In this document: positions 55,212-64,000 of the stretch, one piece after another
Layout of the letters: the number at the start of each line of letters is the position of its first letter
How positions within the stretch are numbered: position 1 is the stretch's first letter
Assembly (NCBI GenBank): GCA_943787175.1
Contig: CALSLK010000017.1
Location: 53,393-117,392, forward strand
Origin: an uncultured Alphaproteobacteria bacterium
GTDB taxonomy: Bacteria > Pseudomonadota > Alphaproteobacteria > SP197
DNA: 64,000 bases
Reading direction: 5' to 3'
Notes under the pieces: model-generated
What the model was told of the DNA's origin: nothing
Databases searched by the model: none
The model's input: the letters and a program-made list of their open reading frames with translations, nothing else
Translations under genes and position numbers: made by a program

Positions 55212-56156
55212 CTACTTGTACGTGGTCGGCAAGAGATCCGTTACGGCACCCGAGTTATCCTGCCCAGCGATTGACGTTGCAAATGTCCGCGCATTGTCTT
55301 CCGTGGGATTGGCAATCACCGCCGCACCCGCCGGCACGCGGGAAAGCGCTTCTGTCGCCCTGGCAACACGCGTTTCCATTGCCGCGACATAGATGGGATG
55401 GGAAATCCGCTCCAATCCCTCCATGGCGGCAACCAGAGACGCCGCTTGTCCGACCAGATACCACTCCGCCTTCTGGGCGGCCGTGAGCTCTTGATTGACG
55501 CTGGTTTCAGGAGGATAGAAACGATGCCTTACCACACCCTGGCTATAGGCTATGTATTCGAAGTCCGCGTTGATGGGATGTTCGGCATCCAGCATGATCG
55601 CGATCGTATCCGCGTCCAGCGCAGCGTTGTTAAGGCCGTGGCAGCTGTAGCAGTTTCGCGTCGCATCGAAGGTCATATCAGGCCAGATCATGCCAGCGGA
55701 CGCGGCATCGGCAACTCTCTGCTCACGGTGCTCCGCACTTTCCTGTTCGGCCGTGACGCCCTGGCCGCCAAAATTGTTGTGGATATCGATCCACTCTGAC
55801 GCCGCGCCGTGACAGCTTTCGCACGATGGTCCGGCCACCGGATCGGGCTCGCCCGAGGCATCGATGACTGCGGTGTAGTGACACAGAATGCAGGTCTCGC
55901 TGCTTTTTGGATCACGATCGCCGATCTCCTTGGCGATTCCGCGGGCATCCCTGTTTTTGTGAAAATCGCTAAACAGCGCAGCATGCGGTGTCTCTTCCCA
56001 GACGCCGATTTCGGCCTTGTGGCACTTTTCGCAGGCCTCCGAGCCCAAAAACTCCTGAGCGTACGACGGCATGCTCATCAGCGCGACAAAACTCAGTATC
56101 AGAATTGCCAGTGCGCTTCCGCTAGTGCGCAGAATGGACATACGCTTCATCGACAT
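55212..56156 (-). CDS. Tetraheme cytochrome c554-like protein
   Basis: A 314-residue exported cytochrome. A signal peptide (SGSALAILILSFVALMSMPS) precedes FLGSEACEKCHKAEIGVWEE. Four CXXCH motifs are CEKCH, CILCH, CESCH and CYSCH; the W-E-x-TPHAALF spacing after heme 1 is that of the cytochrome c554 family. It probably shuttles electrons in the periplasm. The start at 56156 has AAGGGG eight bases upstream. It heads the cytochrome operon; a gap of 102 bp separates it from the cNMP-Fe-S gene. Confidence 0.85.
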   Translation of the reverse strand: MSMKRMSILRTSGSALAILILSFVALMSMPSYAQEFLGSEACEKCHKAEIGVWEETPHAALFSDFHKNRDARGIAKEIGDRDPKSSETCILCHYTAVIDASGEPDPVAGPSCESCHGAASEWIDIHNNFGGQGVTAEQESAEHREQRVADAASAGMIWPDMTFDATRNCYSCHGLNNAALDADTIAIMLDAEHPINADFEYIAYSQGVVRHRFYPPETSVNQELTAAQKAEWYLVGQAASLVAAMEGLERISHPIYVAAMETRVARATEALSRVPAGAAVIANPTEDNARTFATSIAGQDNSGAVTDLLPTTYK

Positions 56157-56224
56157 CTCGAGAGCCCCTTTTTCACCGAAAATATAAATATGATGCATTT
56201 TGGGCTCTCCTAGCAAGCTGATTC

Positions 56225-56274
56225 AGGCTCAACTCTTATAAGAGCATTTAGGCTCAAGACCTATTAGAGCATCG
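56225..56274. repeat. Two 25-bp tandem repeats upstream of the cytochrome operon
   Basis: AGGCTCAACTCTTATAAGAG (with ATTT or so after) and AGGCTCAAGACCTATTAGAG are adjacent copies starting at 56225 and 56250. The first contains the perfect palindrome CTCTTATAAGAG (56233-56244). They lie about 70-120 bp before the tetraheme start and look like operator sites. Confidence 0.6.
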
Positions 56275-56397
56275 TGCGTGAAGAAGGAATCGAGGGGGAT
56301 CCCATTTGGGAATGAACGGTGATTCCCTGGGACGGGAGGTGTTTGGTGGGAAAGCCCTTATCGAATGATCTTCGTTTACGGATGGTGCGCGGCGTCT

Positions 56398-57620
56398 TGA
56401 ATAGCCCCTAGATTGGTAGACGCCTTCTTCCCTAATTTTGAGGCAAGGAGGCCATCATGGGCAAAGTCAGTTTCAGTGACGATTTCAAACGGGACGCGGT
56501 AGCTCAGATCACCGAGCGGGGTTACCCGGTTGCGGAGGTATCGAAGCGCCTTGGTGTGAGCCAGCATTCGCTCTACGCCTGGAAGAGGAAGTTCTCGAAG
56601 GCTTCCGGATCTGGCGAGGATGATCAGGCTGTCGAGATCCGACGTCTGAAGAGAGAGCTGGCCAGGGTCACCGAGGAGCGTGACATTCTAAAAAAAGCCA
56701 CCGCGTATTTCGCCAGGGATGCAAAGTGAGATACGCGTTCGTCGTCGGGCATCGTCCGGTGTTTTCGGTGCGGGCGATGTGCCGCTGCCTGTGCATCCAT
56801 CCGAGCGGCTTCTACGCCTGGCTCAAGAACCCGCTGAGCAGAAGAGCGCGTGAAGACATACGCCAGACCGAGCTGGTCCGGGCGGCGTGGAAGGAGAGTG
56901 GCAAGGTCTATGGCTATCGCAAGCTCCATGATGACCTGCTGGACCAGGGCGAGACATGCTGCCCGAACCGCGTTGCACGGTTGGCCAGACTTGCCGGCAT
57001 CAAGGCGCGGATCGGCTACAGGCGCCGGCCTGGTACCTATGGTGGCAAGCCATCCGTGGTCGTCGACAACACACTGGACCGGCAGTTCGATGTGGAAGCA
57101 CCAGACAGGGTCTGGGTGACAGACATCACCTATATCAGGACGCTGGAAGGCTTCTCCTATCTGGCCGTCGTGATCGATCTCTACGCGCGTCGCGTCGTCG
57201 GTTGGTCCATGCAGAGCCGTCAGACGACAGACGTTGTCTTGCAGGCATTGCTCATGGCGGTGTGGCGTAGAAAGCCGAAGAGCAAGGTGCTCATCCACTC
57301 AGACCAGGGCTCCCAGTTCACCAGCATGGACTGGGCGTCATTCCTGAAGCATCACAATCTGGAACACTCGATGAGCCGGCGTGGAAACTGCCACGACAAT
57401 GCCGTGGCCGAGAGCTTCTTCAACCTGCTCAAACGCGAACGGATACGGCGCAGAACCTACAAAACCCGAGCCGAGGCCAGGCAGGATGTGTTCGACTACA
57501 TCGAGATGTTCTACAACCCCAAGCGCAAGCACGTAAGGAACGGGATGCTGTCGCCCGTCGAGTTCGAACGGCAGCAGAAAATGAAAACCCGAGGGCGTCT
57601 AGAAAACTCGGGGCTATTCA
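56398..57620 (+). mobile_element. IS3-family (IS51-like) insertion sequence
   Basis: The ends TGAATAGCCCCTAGATTGG and, reversed, TGAATAGCCCCGAGTTTTC form imperfect inverted repeats. It carries complete OrfA and OrfB. No matching target duplication is seen (CTCT-side and TCCG-side flanks differ), which fits a deletion next to the element. Confidence 0.87.
56457..56729 (+). CDS. IS3-family OrfA
   Basis: A 90-residue OrfA: KVSFSDDFKRDAVAQITERG, VAEVSKRLGVSQHSLYAWKR and a coiled-coil end (EIRRLKRELARVTEERDILK). The A6 run in ILKKATAYF marks the usual frameshift window for making the OrfAB transposase. Confidence 0.9.
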   Translation: MGKVSFSDDFKRDAVAQITERGYPVAEVSKRLGVSQHSLYAWKRKFSKASGSGEDDQAVEIRRLKRELARVTEERDILKKATAYFARDAK

Positions 57621-57637
57621 TCCGATCATCGTTGTGA
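56726..57637 (+). CDS. IS3-family OrfB transposase
   Basis: A 303-residue rve-type integrase. The DDE core is complete: RVWVTDITYIRTLEGFSYL (first D), LIHSDQGSQFTS (second D) and NCHDNAVAESFFNLLKRERI (E). The reading frame passes the right end of the element by 17 bases and takes its stop from the flank. It looks functional. Confidence 0.92.
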   Translation: MRYAFVVGHRPVFSVRAMCRCLCIHPSGFYAWLKNPLSRRAREDIRQTELVRAAWKESGKVYGYRKLHDDLLDQGETCCPNRVARLARLAGIKARIGYRRRPGTYGGKPSVVVDNTLDRQFDVEAPDRVWVTDITYIRTLEGFSYLAVVIDLYARRVVGWSMQSRQTTDVVLQALLMAVWRRKPKSKVLIHSDQGSQFTSMDWASFLKHHNLEHSMSRRGNCHDNAVAESFFNLLKRERIRRRTYKTRAEARQDVFDYIEMFYNPKRKHVRNGMLSPVEFERQQKMKTRGRLENSGLFIRSSL

Positions 57638-57807
57638 CATCGCAGGATCTCACCTCTGATGAGCGCAAGTTCATTACTGCAAGAACCAGCGGCTATGCGC
57701 GTAAAGGTGATTTCGACCCCGATAAATTCATTGAACATCTGGGGGGTGTTTTCTCCGCCAATGCACTACGATCGGGTGGCGGGCCCGGAACAGAGACAAA
57801 GGGATAA
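57622..57807 (+). pseudogene. 3' end of a hybrid kinase (REC domain), truncated by IS
   Basis: The frame PIIVVTSQDLTSDERKFITA, then YARKGDFDPDKFIEHL, is the end of a receiver domain like those at the C-terminus of hybrid histidine kinases. It begins directly at the IS border, so the kinase body is gone. It ends five bases before a response regulator gene. Confidence 0.7.
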
Positions 57808-57812
57808 GTTGG

Positions 57813-58178
57813 ATGAAATCGGTTCTAGTTGTCGAAGATGAACCGGAGAACCGCACGACGATTGCAGCCCTGCTCGAAATCGAGGGGTTCGAAGTGTTTC
57901 AGGCCGAAAACGGCCAGGAGGCCGTGAAACAGGCTGCCGAGCGGCAACCAGATCTGATTCTGATGGATATGCGCATGCCCGTCATGGACGGTTACGAGGC
58001 GACGCAATCAATCAAGGGCCAGTCTTCCACAGGCTCCATCCCGATCATTGCGCTCACAGGCGAAGCCCTGGACAGCCAGCGGACCCAGGCGATTGAAGTG
58101 GGATGTGATGACTTTCATCCCAAACCGGTCGATTTTGATCGGCTTTTGCGGCAAATCCGCAGCTTTTTGGAACCATGA
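57813..58178 (+). CDS. Single-domain response regulator (CheY/DivK-like)
   Basis: A 121-residue receiver domain: LVVEDEPENRTTIAALLEIE, phospho-acceptor Asp in LILMDMRMPVMDGYEAT, Thr in IPIIALTGEAL and Lys in DFHPKPVDF. It has no output domain. Its partner kinase was probably the truncated gene just upstream, so it may now be orphaned. Confidence 0.88.
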   Translation: MKSVLVVEDEPENRTTIAALLEIEGFEVFQAENGQEAVKQAAERQPDLILMDMRMPVMDGYEATQSIKGQSSTGSIPIIALTGEALDSQRTQAIEVGCDDFHPKPVDFDRLLRQIRSFLEP

Positions 58179-58394
58179 GTTGGTTATCAGTTCAGCGCCT
58201 GCTCGGTCGAGCATCCTTTGGAGAGCAAGGTCAGGCAGTGTCAGACCAAAATTTCAGGCATTTTTCAATCGCCTATTGGTTGTGAAAATTCGTAGGTTTT
58301 CTGCGCTGTTCGTGGACTGCCTAGAATCACATCTTCAACCTAATATCGACGTTAGTATGACAAAGCCCCCTCGTGGCCACAGGGCGCGTCCAAT

Positions 58395-58581
58395 TCAGTA
58401 TAGCCGGTAAGCGTCGGGGTCCTCGACATTCTCGGTCAGCAACATGATCAGATCGACATTGTCGACCCAGCCGTAACCATGCGCAGCCGGGGCGTAGCCG
58501 ATCAGCTTCTGGAGTTCCACTGGGAAATCTTTGGCCATCTCCGGCGGACAGGTCAGGTACTGGTTCTCCTCCTGACGCAAC
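58395..58581 (-). pseudogene. 3' fragment of an unidentified gene, cut by IS
   Basis: The minus strand reads QEENQYLTCPPEMAKDFPVE and then LQKLIGYAPAAHGYGW, ending DPDAYRLY. It starts at the left end of an IS3-family element. I do not recognise the family. The 216 bp between it and the response regulator hold nothing I can name. Confidence 0.45.
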
Positions 58582-58782
58582 TGTCTGCCGTCAGCGCCTT
58601 TGGGACAGATTGGGTGTTTTTCATAAGGGAGTTTTCTGGCTCATCGCAGTGACCGTAGGGAACGAAGATGAGGCAGAAAACCATGAGCAAGAGCGCCCCG
58701 GCAGAACAGGCCATCTGAGGTGGTCCCAGAAAATCGGACAGTTGATTAAGGTGTATTCCGCCATTTAATGGAGGAATACGAA

Positions 58783-59064
58783 ATGACGCCCCGACGACGG
58801 TTTACAGCAGATTTCAAGGCTCGAGTTGCGCTTGATGCGCTGCGTGGCGATAAGACGATCCAGGAGATAGCGACCAGGCACAAGGTGCACCCGAACCAGG
58901 TGAGCACATGGAAGCGCCAGGCGATGGACGGTTTGGGTGCGGTGTTTTCGAATGGCGCCGACAAAGGTCGGCTGGAGCACGATGATGAGGTCCACGATCT
59001 CCATGCCAAGATCGGTCAGTTGACGGTGGAGCGGGATTTTTTGGCCAAAGGGCTCAAACGATGA
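58783..59064 (+). CDS. Nested IS3-family OrfA
   Basis: A 93-residue OrfA (RRFTADFKARVALDALRGDK, IATRHKVHPNQVSTWKRQAM). ATG 58783 follows GGAGG by eight bases; the ATG at 58768 lies within the ribosome site. It overlaps OrfB by four bases. Confidence 0.88.
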   Translation: MTPRRRFTADFKARVALDALRGDKTIQEIATRHKVHPNQVSTWKRQAMDGLGAVFSNGADKGRLEHDDEVHDLHAKIGQLTVERDFLAKGLKR

Positions 59065-59993
59065 GCCGGGGGAATCGCAAGGCGATGATCAGACGCGATC
59101 ACCCCGACCTGAGTTTGAGCCAACAGTGCCAAGTTCTGGCGATCAGCCGTTCGTCGTTCTATTACAGGTCGAAGGGCGAAAGCGTGGAGAACCTGGCGTT
59201 GATGCGTCGCATCGACGAGCTGTTTCTGAAGTATCCGTTTTACGGTTCCCGTCAGATGGTGCGCCAGTTGCGGCGCGAGGGCATTTGCGTGGGGCGTCAC
59301 CGGGTCCGTCGTCTGATGCACCTCATGGGGCTGGAGGCGATCTATCAAGCGCCAAAGACCAGTACACCCCATCCGGCGCACCGGATTTATCCCTATCTTC
59401 TCAAGGGAATGGTCATCGACCGGCCCAATCAAGTCTGGTGTGCCGACATCACGTATATCCCCGTTCAGCGCGGCTTTTTGTACCTGGTTGCGATCATGGA
59501 CTGGGCCACGCGTCATGTACTCGCCTGGCGATTGTCGAACACCATGGATGTCTGGTTCTGCCTTGAGGCGTTAAACGAGGCGCTAGCCCGATATGGAAAA
59601 CCGGAGATCTTCAACACCGACCAGGGCAGCCAGTTCACCAGCTTTGACTTCACCGGTTTGCTCAAGGCGGCGGAGGTTACGATCTCCATGGATGGCCGGG
59701 GCCGCTGCATGGACAACATCTTCATCGAGCGGCTGTGGCGCTCTCTCAAATACGAGGCGGTCTATCTGCACGAGCTGACGGATGGGTTCAAGGCCGAACA
59801 GGTCATCGGCGATTGGGTCAATTTTTACAATACTGAGAGGCCACATTCGGTCCACGACGGCCAAACGCCCGCCGAGGCCTTCGGAAACGGGCGGCCCATG
59901 GATATGATGGACAAGGCTATCGCCTTGACCACATCTCCACAGGCTCAACAACAGCAGCAGCAAGATGTGATAAACAGGTTCTTGGCGGCATGA
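59061..59993 (+). CDS. Nested IS3-family OrfB transposase
   Basis: A 310-residue integrase with an intact DDE core: QVWCADITYIPVQRGFLYLV (first D), IFNTDQGSQFTSFDF (second D) and GRCMDNIFIERLWRSLKYEA (E). The C-terminus has a Gln run (AQQQQQQDVI). The element looks complete and recent. Confidence 0.92.
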   Translation: MSRGNRKAMIRRDHPDLSLSQQCQVLAISRSSFYYRSKGESVENLALMRRIDELFLKYPFYGSRQMVRQLRREGICVGRHRVRRLMHLMGLEAIYQAPKTSTPHPAHRIYPYLLKGMVIDRPNQVWCADITYIPVQRGFLYLVAIMDWATRHVLAWRLSNTMDVWFCLEALNEALARYGKPEIFNTDQGSQFTSFDFTGLLKAAEVTISMDGRGRCMDNIFIERLWRSLKYEAVYLHELTDGFKAEQVIGDWVNFYNTERPHSVHDGQTPAEAFGNGRPMDMMDKAIALTTSPQAQQQQQQDVINRFLAA

Positions 59994-60058
59994 TCAGGAA
60001 ACGGAATACACCTTAACTTCGCTGCCAAACTGTCCAACAATGTGGGACCACCTCAATC

Positions 60059-61357
60059 CGCGACATTCGGCGCAAGACGCGCAAGCGTTATTCGGCTGAG
60101 GAGAAGATCCGGATTGTGTTATCGGGCCTGCGCGGCGAGGAGAGCATCGCGGCTTTATGTCGCCATGAAGGCATCGCCGAGGGTCTTTATTACAGTTGGT
60201 CCAAGGAGTTCCTGGAGGCTGGCAAGAAGCGCCTTGCCGGCGACACGGCGCGTCAGGCCAGCAGTCCCGAGGTTAAGACACTGCGTGTCGAAGCCCGCGA
60301 TCTCAAGGAGGCGCTGGCCGAACAGATACTGGAGAACCGGTTACTCAAAAAAAGCATGATCGGGGATGGGGGAGACGAGGAATGAGATATCCCGCATCTG
60401 AGAAACTGGAAATCATCAGGCTGGTCGAAGGCTCTCATCTACCGGTCCGGCGGACGTTGGATAAGCTGGGCATCCCGAGCACGACGTTTTACCGGTGGTA
60501 CGACCGGTATCGAGGTGGAGGCGGCCTTGATGACCGCACCAGTGGCCCCGGTCGGGTGTGGAACCGCATCCCCGACGATGTGCGCCAGCAGATCGTGGAG
60601 ATGGCCCTGGATGAGCCGGAACTATCGTCCAGGGAACTGGCCGTGAGGTTCACTGACACGAGACGCTATTTTGTCTCAGAAGCGTCTGTCTACCGGCTGC
60701 TCAAGGCCCACGACCTGATCACCAGCCCGGCCTTCATCGTCATCAGGGCAGCCAATGAGTTCAAGGACAAGACCTCAGCTCCGAACCAGCTCTGGCAGAC
60801 CCGACTTCACCTACTTCAAGGTCATCGGATGGGGATGGTTCTATCTGTCGACCATTCTCGACGACTACTCGCGCTACATCATCGCCTGGAAGCTGTGCAC
60901 CACCATGAAGGCGGGCGATGTGACCCAGACACTGGAACTCGCGTTGGAAGCATCAGGCTGCGACCAGGCCGAGGTCATCCATAAACCCCGGCTGCTCAGC
61001 GATAATGGTTCGTCCTATATATCCGGCGATCTGGCCGAATGGCTTGAAGGCCAGGGTATGGAGCACGTTCGCGGTGCACCCTATCACCCGCAGACCCAGG
61101 GTAAGATCGAGCGTTGGCATCAGACGCTCAAGAACCGGATCTTGCTGGAAAACTACTATCTGCAGGGCGATCTCGAAAACCAGATCGGCACCTTCGTGGA
61201 TTATTACAACAACCATCGCTACCACGAGAGCATTGGCAACGTCACACCATCGGATGCTTACTTCGGGCGCCACACAGCCATCATCGAAAAGAGGGAAAAG
61301 ATCAAAAAACTCACCATCCAAACCCGCCGCTTGAACCATCAACAACAAGCGGCTTAA
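60059..61357 (+). pseudogene. IS3-family OrfA remainder and frameshifted OrfB (copy 2)
   Basis: OrfA resumes after the nested element (DIRRKTRKRYSAEEKIRIVL) but lacks its start. OrfB begins at 60382 and is identical to copy 1 up to NQLWQT. An extra C (CAGACCC against CAGACC in copy 1) near 60800 then shifts the frame. The lost part continues in the next frame (WFYLSTILDDYSRYIIAWKL, LLSDNGSSYISGDLAEWLEG, GKIERWHQTLKNRILLE). Transposase cannot be made normally. Confidence 0.87.
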
Positions 61358-61430
61358 CATCAAATCAAGATGAGCCAGATACTCAATTAGAAAACGAGCT
61401 CACGCGTCCCAAATGTTCTGACGACGGACA

Positions 61431-62662
61431 ATCAGCCAACGCATTCGTAAGACGAATCTCGTCATTCAAGTGGTAATAGGTGCGCTCGATTTGAGCGACA
61501 CTCGTTCCACACATATCAGCGATCTGTCGGAATGACAGTCCGCTCATAATCCGTTGTGTAATCATAAAGTGGCGTAGGCTGTAGGGTACAAGGTCGCGTG
61601 TCTCTATTCAATATCCGCAAGATCAAAAATCTTTGCAAGTGGTACAGCAAAGCACGTTTGCTGATTCGCTTTTACCATCAGCTGAAGATCAAATCATCAG
61701 CACTGTCGGGCTTAACGACTTCCCGTAAACGCTCGAAATACTGCCCGTTTCGGCATAAGAACGGTTCGGCTTGTCCGCACTTTGCTCGTTTCTGCGCGCA
61801 CATGGATGCGCGCCAGCGTTCCTGTTCCTTCGCCAGCCACTGTTGTGGCGCTCTCACTGCTGCACGTCTCTCCAACGTAGCTGCCGCTGCTCGCCAACGC
61901 GTCAGTCCGCTGTTCGCTGCAATCAGGACGTAGTGTCGGACAATCTTGCCGGATTCGCAGCTCAGTCGTGTCATCGACGCTTGTTGGGATTTCGCGCACG
62001 TATGTGCGCATTGCTGCGATACACGCGTTCGTATTCGTCGCTGAGTCAACGTTGCCCGTCTGAATTGCTTCGTTGCCTTTCTGCCGAGCTGTGGGCAGCT
62101 TCTTAAAGTCGAAGCCGTCGATGTGCGTTTCGCCAGTTCTTGTGAAGCCACTTCATACAAGCGCTTTGATGCTGCTCTGCTCGTTCTGCACCGTCACCTG
62201 CTTGACCTCGCCCTTCCGTCGATTTGCTGCGCGAAGTGGTAAATAGTCTCCCTCGCAGTCCGTCCGCTCCAACTCCTTCAACTTCGTGTCTTTGCCGATG
62301 AAGCTGAGCCAGTGCTGTAGGTGCGTTGTGATCGGTTGTAGGCCGACCGCTGGACGATCAGTGTCCAAGCTTCAACGTCTTTCGTAGCCGATACTCGACG
62401 TATACTGCTCGACGCCCTCCTTCGTCGTGATTGAGAAGTACGTCTTACCCTGTTTGAGATTGGCGAAGATTTCTAAGTAAGCCTCTTTGCCTTTCTCAAT
62501 CGCTGTTGATTGGCTGCGGGTGCGGAGGCTTTTGCGAGCGTATTTGCCTTCCCGTTAAGCCACATGCGAAAGTGCCAATACTCACCTCGCTTGTAGATAA
62601 CGGCTTCGTCGAAGATGGCTATCTCTTCGTCGCCAAACTGCTTCTTCTTTAGTGGCAATCAT
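61431..62662 (-). pseudogene. Tyrosine recombinase (integrase), decayed and 3' truncated
   Basis: From 62662 downward the pieces read KKKQFGDEEIAIFDEAVIYK, RGEYWHFRMWLNG, then in another frame GKYARKSLRTRSQSTAIEKG and LEIFANLKQGKTYFSITTKE, an N-terminal arm and core-binding region. Near the end PYSLRHFMITQRIMSGLSFR and GTSVAQIERTYYHL give the conserved Arg-His box and the nucleophilic Tyr. At least four frameshifts or stops intervene, and an IS ends the gene at 61430. It faces away from guaA, which lies 157 bp upstream. Confidence 0.75.
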
Positions 62663-62819
62663 GCTCTCCGAGTTACTACGATTTTCAGTAGTCACACGTT
62701 TGTGTAACTTTCTGTGTAAGTTAACACAGCAAGTTATTGAAAAGCAATGATATTCGAAATGTGAGTAAGTTTTGTGTAACTTAATTATTCAATAATAACA
62801 ATGAGTTACTTATGACAAC
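62663..62819. other. AT-rich gap between integrase and guaA; probable attachment side
   Basis: This AT-rich stretch (TAACACAGCAAG, AATTATTCAATAATAACAATG) differs sharply from the GC-rich chromosome. The 3' end of guaA (minus strand ATTGAGTGGGAGTAA, 62820-62834) is a known integration hotspot, so the core site probably lies at its edge. No second copy of the core was found by eye within the window. Confidence 0.45.

Positions 62820-64000
<1,181 letters not shown>

Larger units (their letters stand above)
58716..60055 (+). mobile_element. Nested IS3-family element (1340 bp)
   Basis: Ends TGAGGTGGTCCCA are inverted repeats. A 3-bp duplication ATC flanks it (58713-58715 and 60056-60058). Comparison with the uninterrupted OrfA of copy 1 (GGCCATCCGCGAC) proves the exact insertion point. 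Confidence 0.93.
58582..61430 (+). mobile_element. IS3-family element, copy 2, with another IS nested inside
   Basis: The left end TGTCTGCCGTCAGCGCC and the right end (reversed, TGTCCGTCGTCAGAACA) form imperfect inverted repeats. Without the nested element it is about 1.5 kb. OrfA is split by the insertion at 58715, and OrfB has one extra base near 60800. Its left flank and right flank share no clear target duplication. Confidence 0.85.

Noticed and set aside
44043..58581. The fragments at 44043-44213 and 58395-58581 as two halves of one gene
   Set aside because: They lie on opposite strands next to the same IS end, and no sequence feature links them.
44214..61430. Composite transposon made of the two IS3-family copies carrying the cytochrome operon
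   Set aside because: Copy 1 lacks its right end and copy 2 has a broken transposase. The outer flanks share only ATC, too short to prove a joint insertion.

Overview
The window looks like about 64 kb of a GC-rich alphaproteobacterial chromosome. The evidence is a glnB-glnA operon behind a sigma-54 promoter, single-copy housekeeping genes (parE, guaA, cinA, a rhlE-type helicase), and several families that I associate mainly with alphaproteobacteria (DUF2161, DUF6165). Many uptake and catabolic genes (taurine-type ABC transporter, Rieske oxygenase, acyl-CoA ligase, DAO-type oxidase) would suit a free-living heterotroph. No rRNA, tRNA or CRISPR array was recognised.

Layout. 0-2.6 kb: two convergent genes broken by many small indels (a MepK/YcbK-type peptidase and a YbaL-type antiporter). 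2.7-12.6 kb: aminotransferase, DUF2161, glnB-glnA with NtrC and sigma-54 sites, a Tat-exported amine oxidase, twin lipoproteins, an MFS transporter and a family of membrane paralogues. 12.6-15.9 kb: a third membrane paralogue split by two different IS5-family elements; removing both elements restores the reading frame. 16-24.7 kb: parE, secreted proteins, helicase, HpcH/HpaI aldolase, a TAG-like glycosylase and a D-2-hydroxyacid dehydrogenase. 24.7-29.3 kb: a Rieske oxygenase divergent from a TetR regulator, a convergent four-gene operon (RidA, cupin dioxygenase, FMN protein, GlcG) and arsC. 29.9-32.4 kb: IS debris around a duplicated exported pentapeptide-repeat gene. 32.4-43.4 kb: SNase-like protein, EamA transporter, cinA, agmatine deiminase, a taurine-type ABC operon, an IclR regulator, a DAO-type oxidase and an acyl-CoA ligase.

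43.6-62.8 kb is accessory DNA. It is bounded by IS copies and by a decayed tyrosine integrase lying next to the 3' end of guaA, a known integration hotspot. Its cargo is a tightly packed minus-strand operon: tetraheme cytochrome c, a cNMP-binding/four-cluster ferredoxin fusion (frame-broken), a cytochrome b-like membrane protein, a membrane-anchored decaheme cytochrome with a duplicated Cys-rich N-terminal module, a pentaheme cytochrome, an outer-membrane beta-barrel protein, and a membrane-anchored flavin/2Fe-2S reductase. Together they could carry electrons between NAD(P)H or quinone and the cell exterior. I do not recognise the set as a named system, and it is the best candidate here for undescribed biology.

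Many genes carry single-base indels, often in G or C runs (first 2.6 kb, 35.3, 36.8 and 54 kb, and the integrase). Some of these may be assembly errors rather than true decay.
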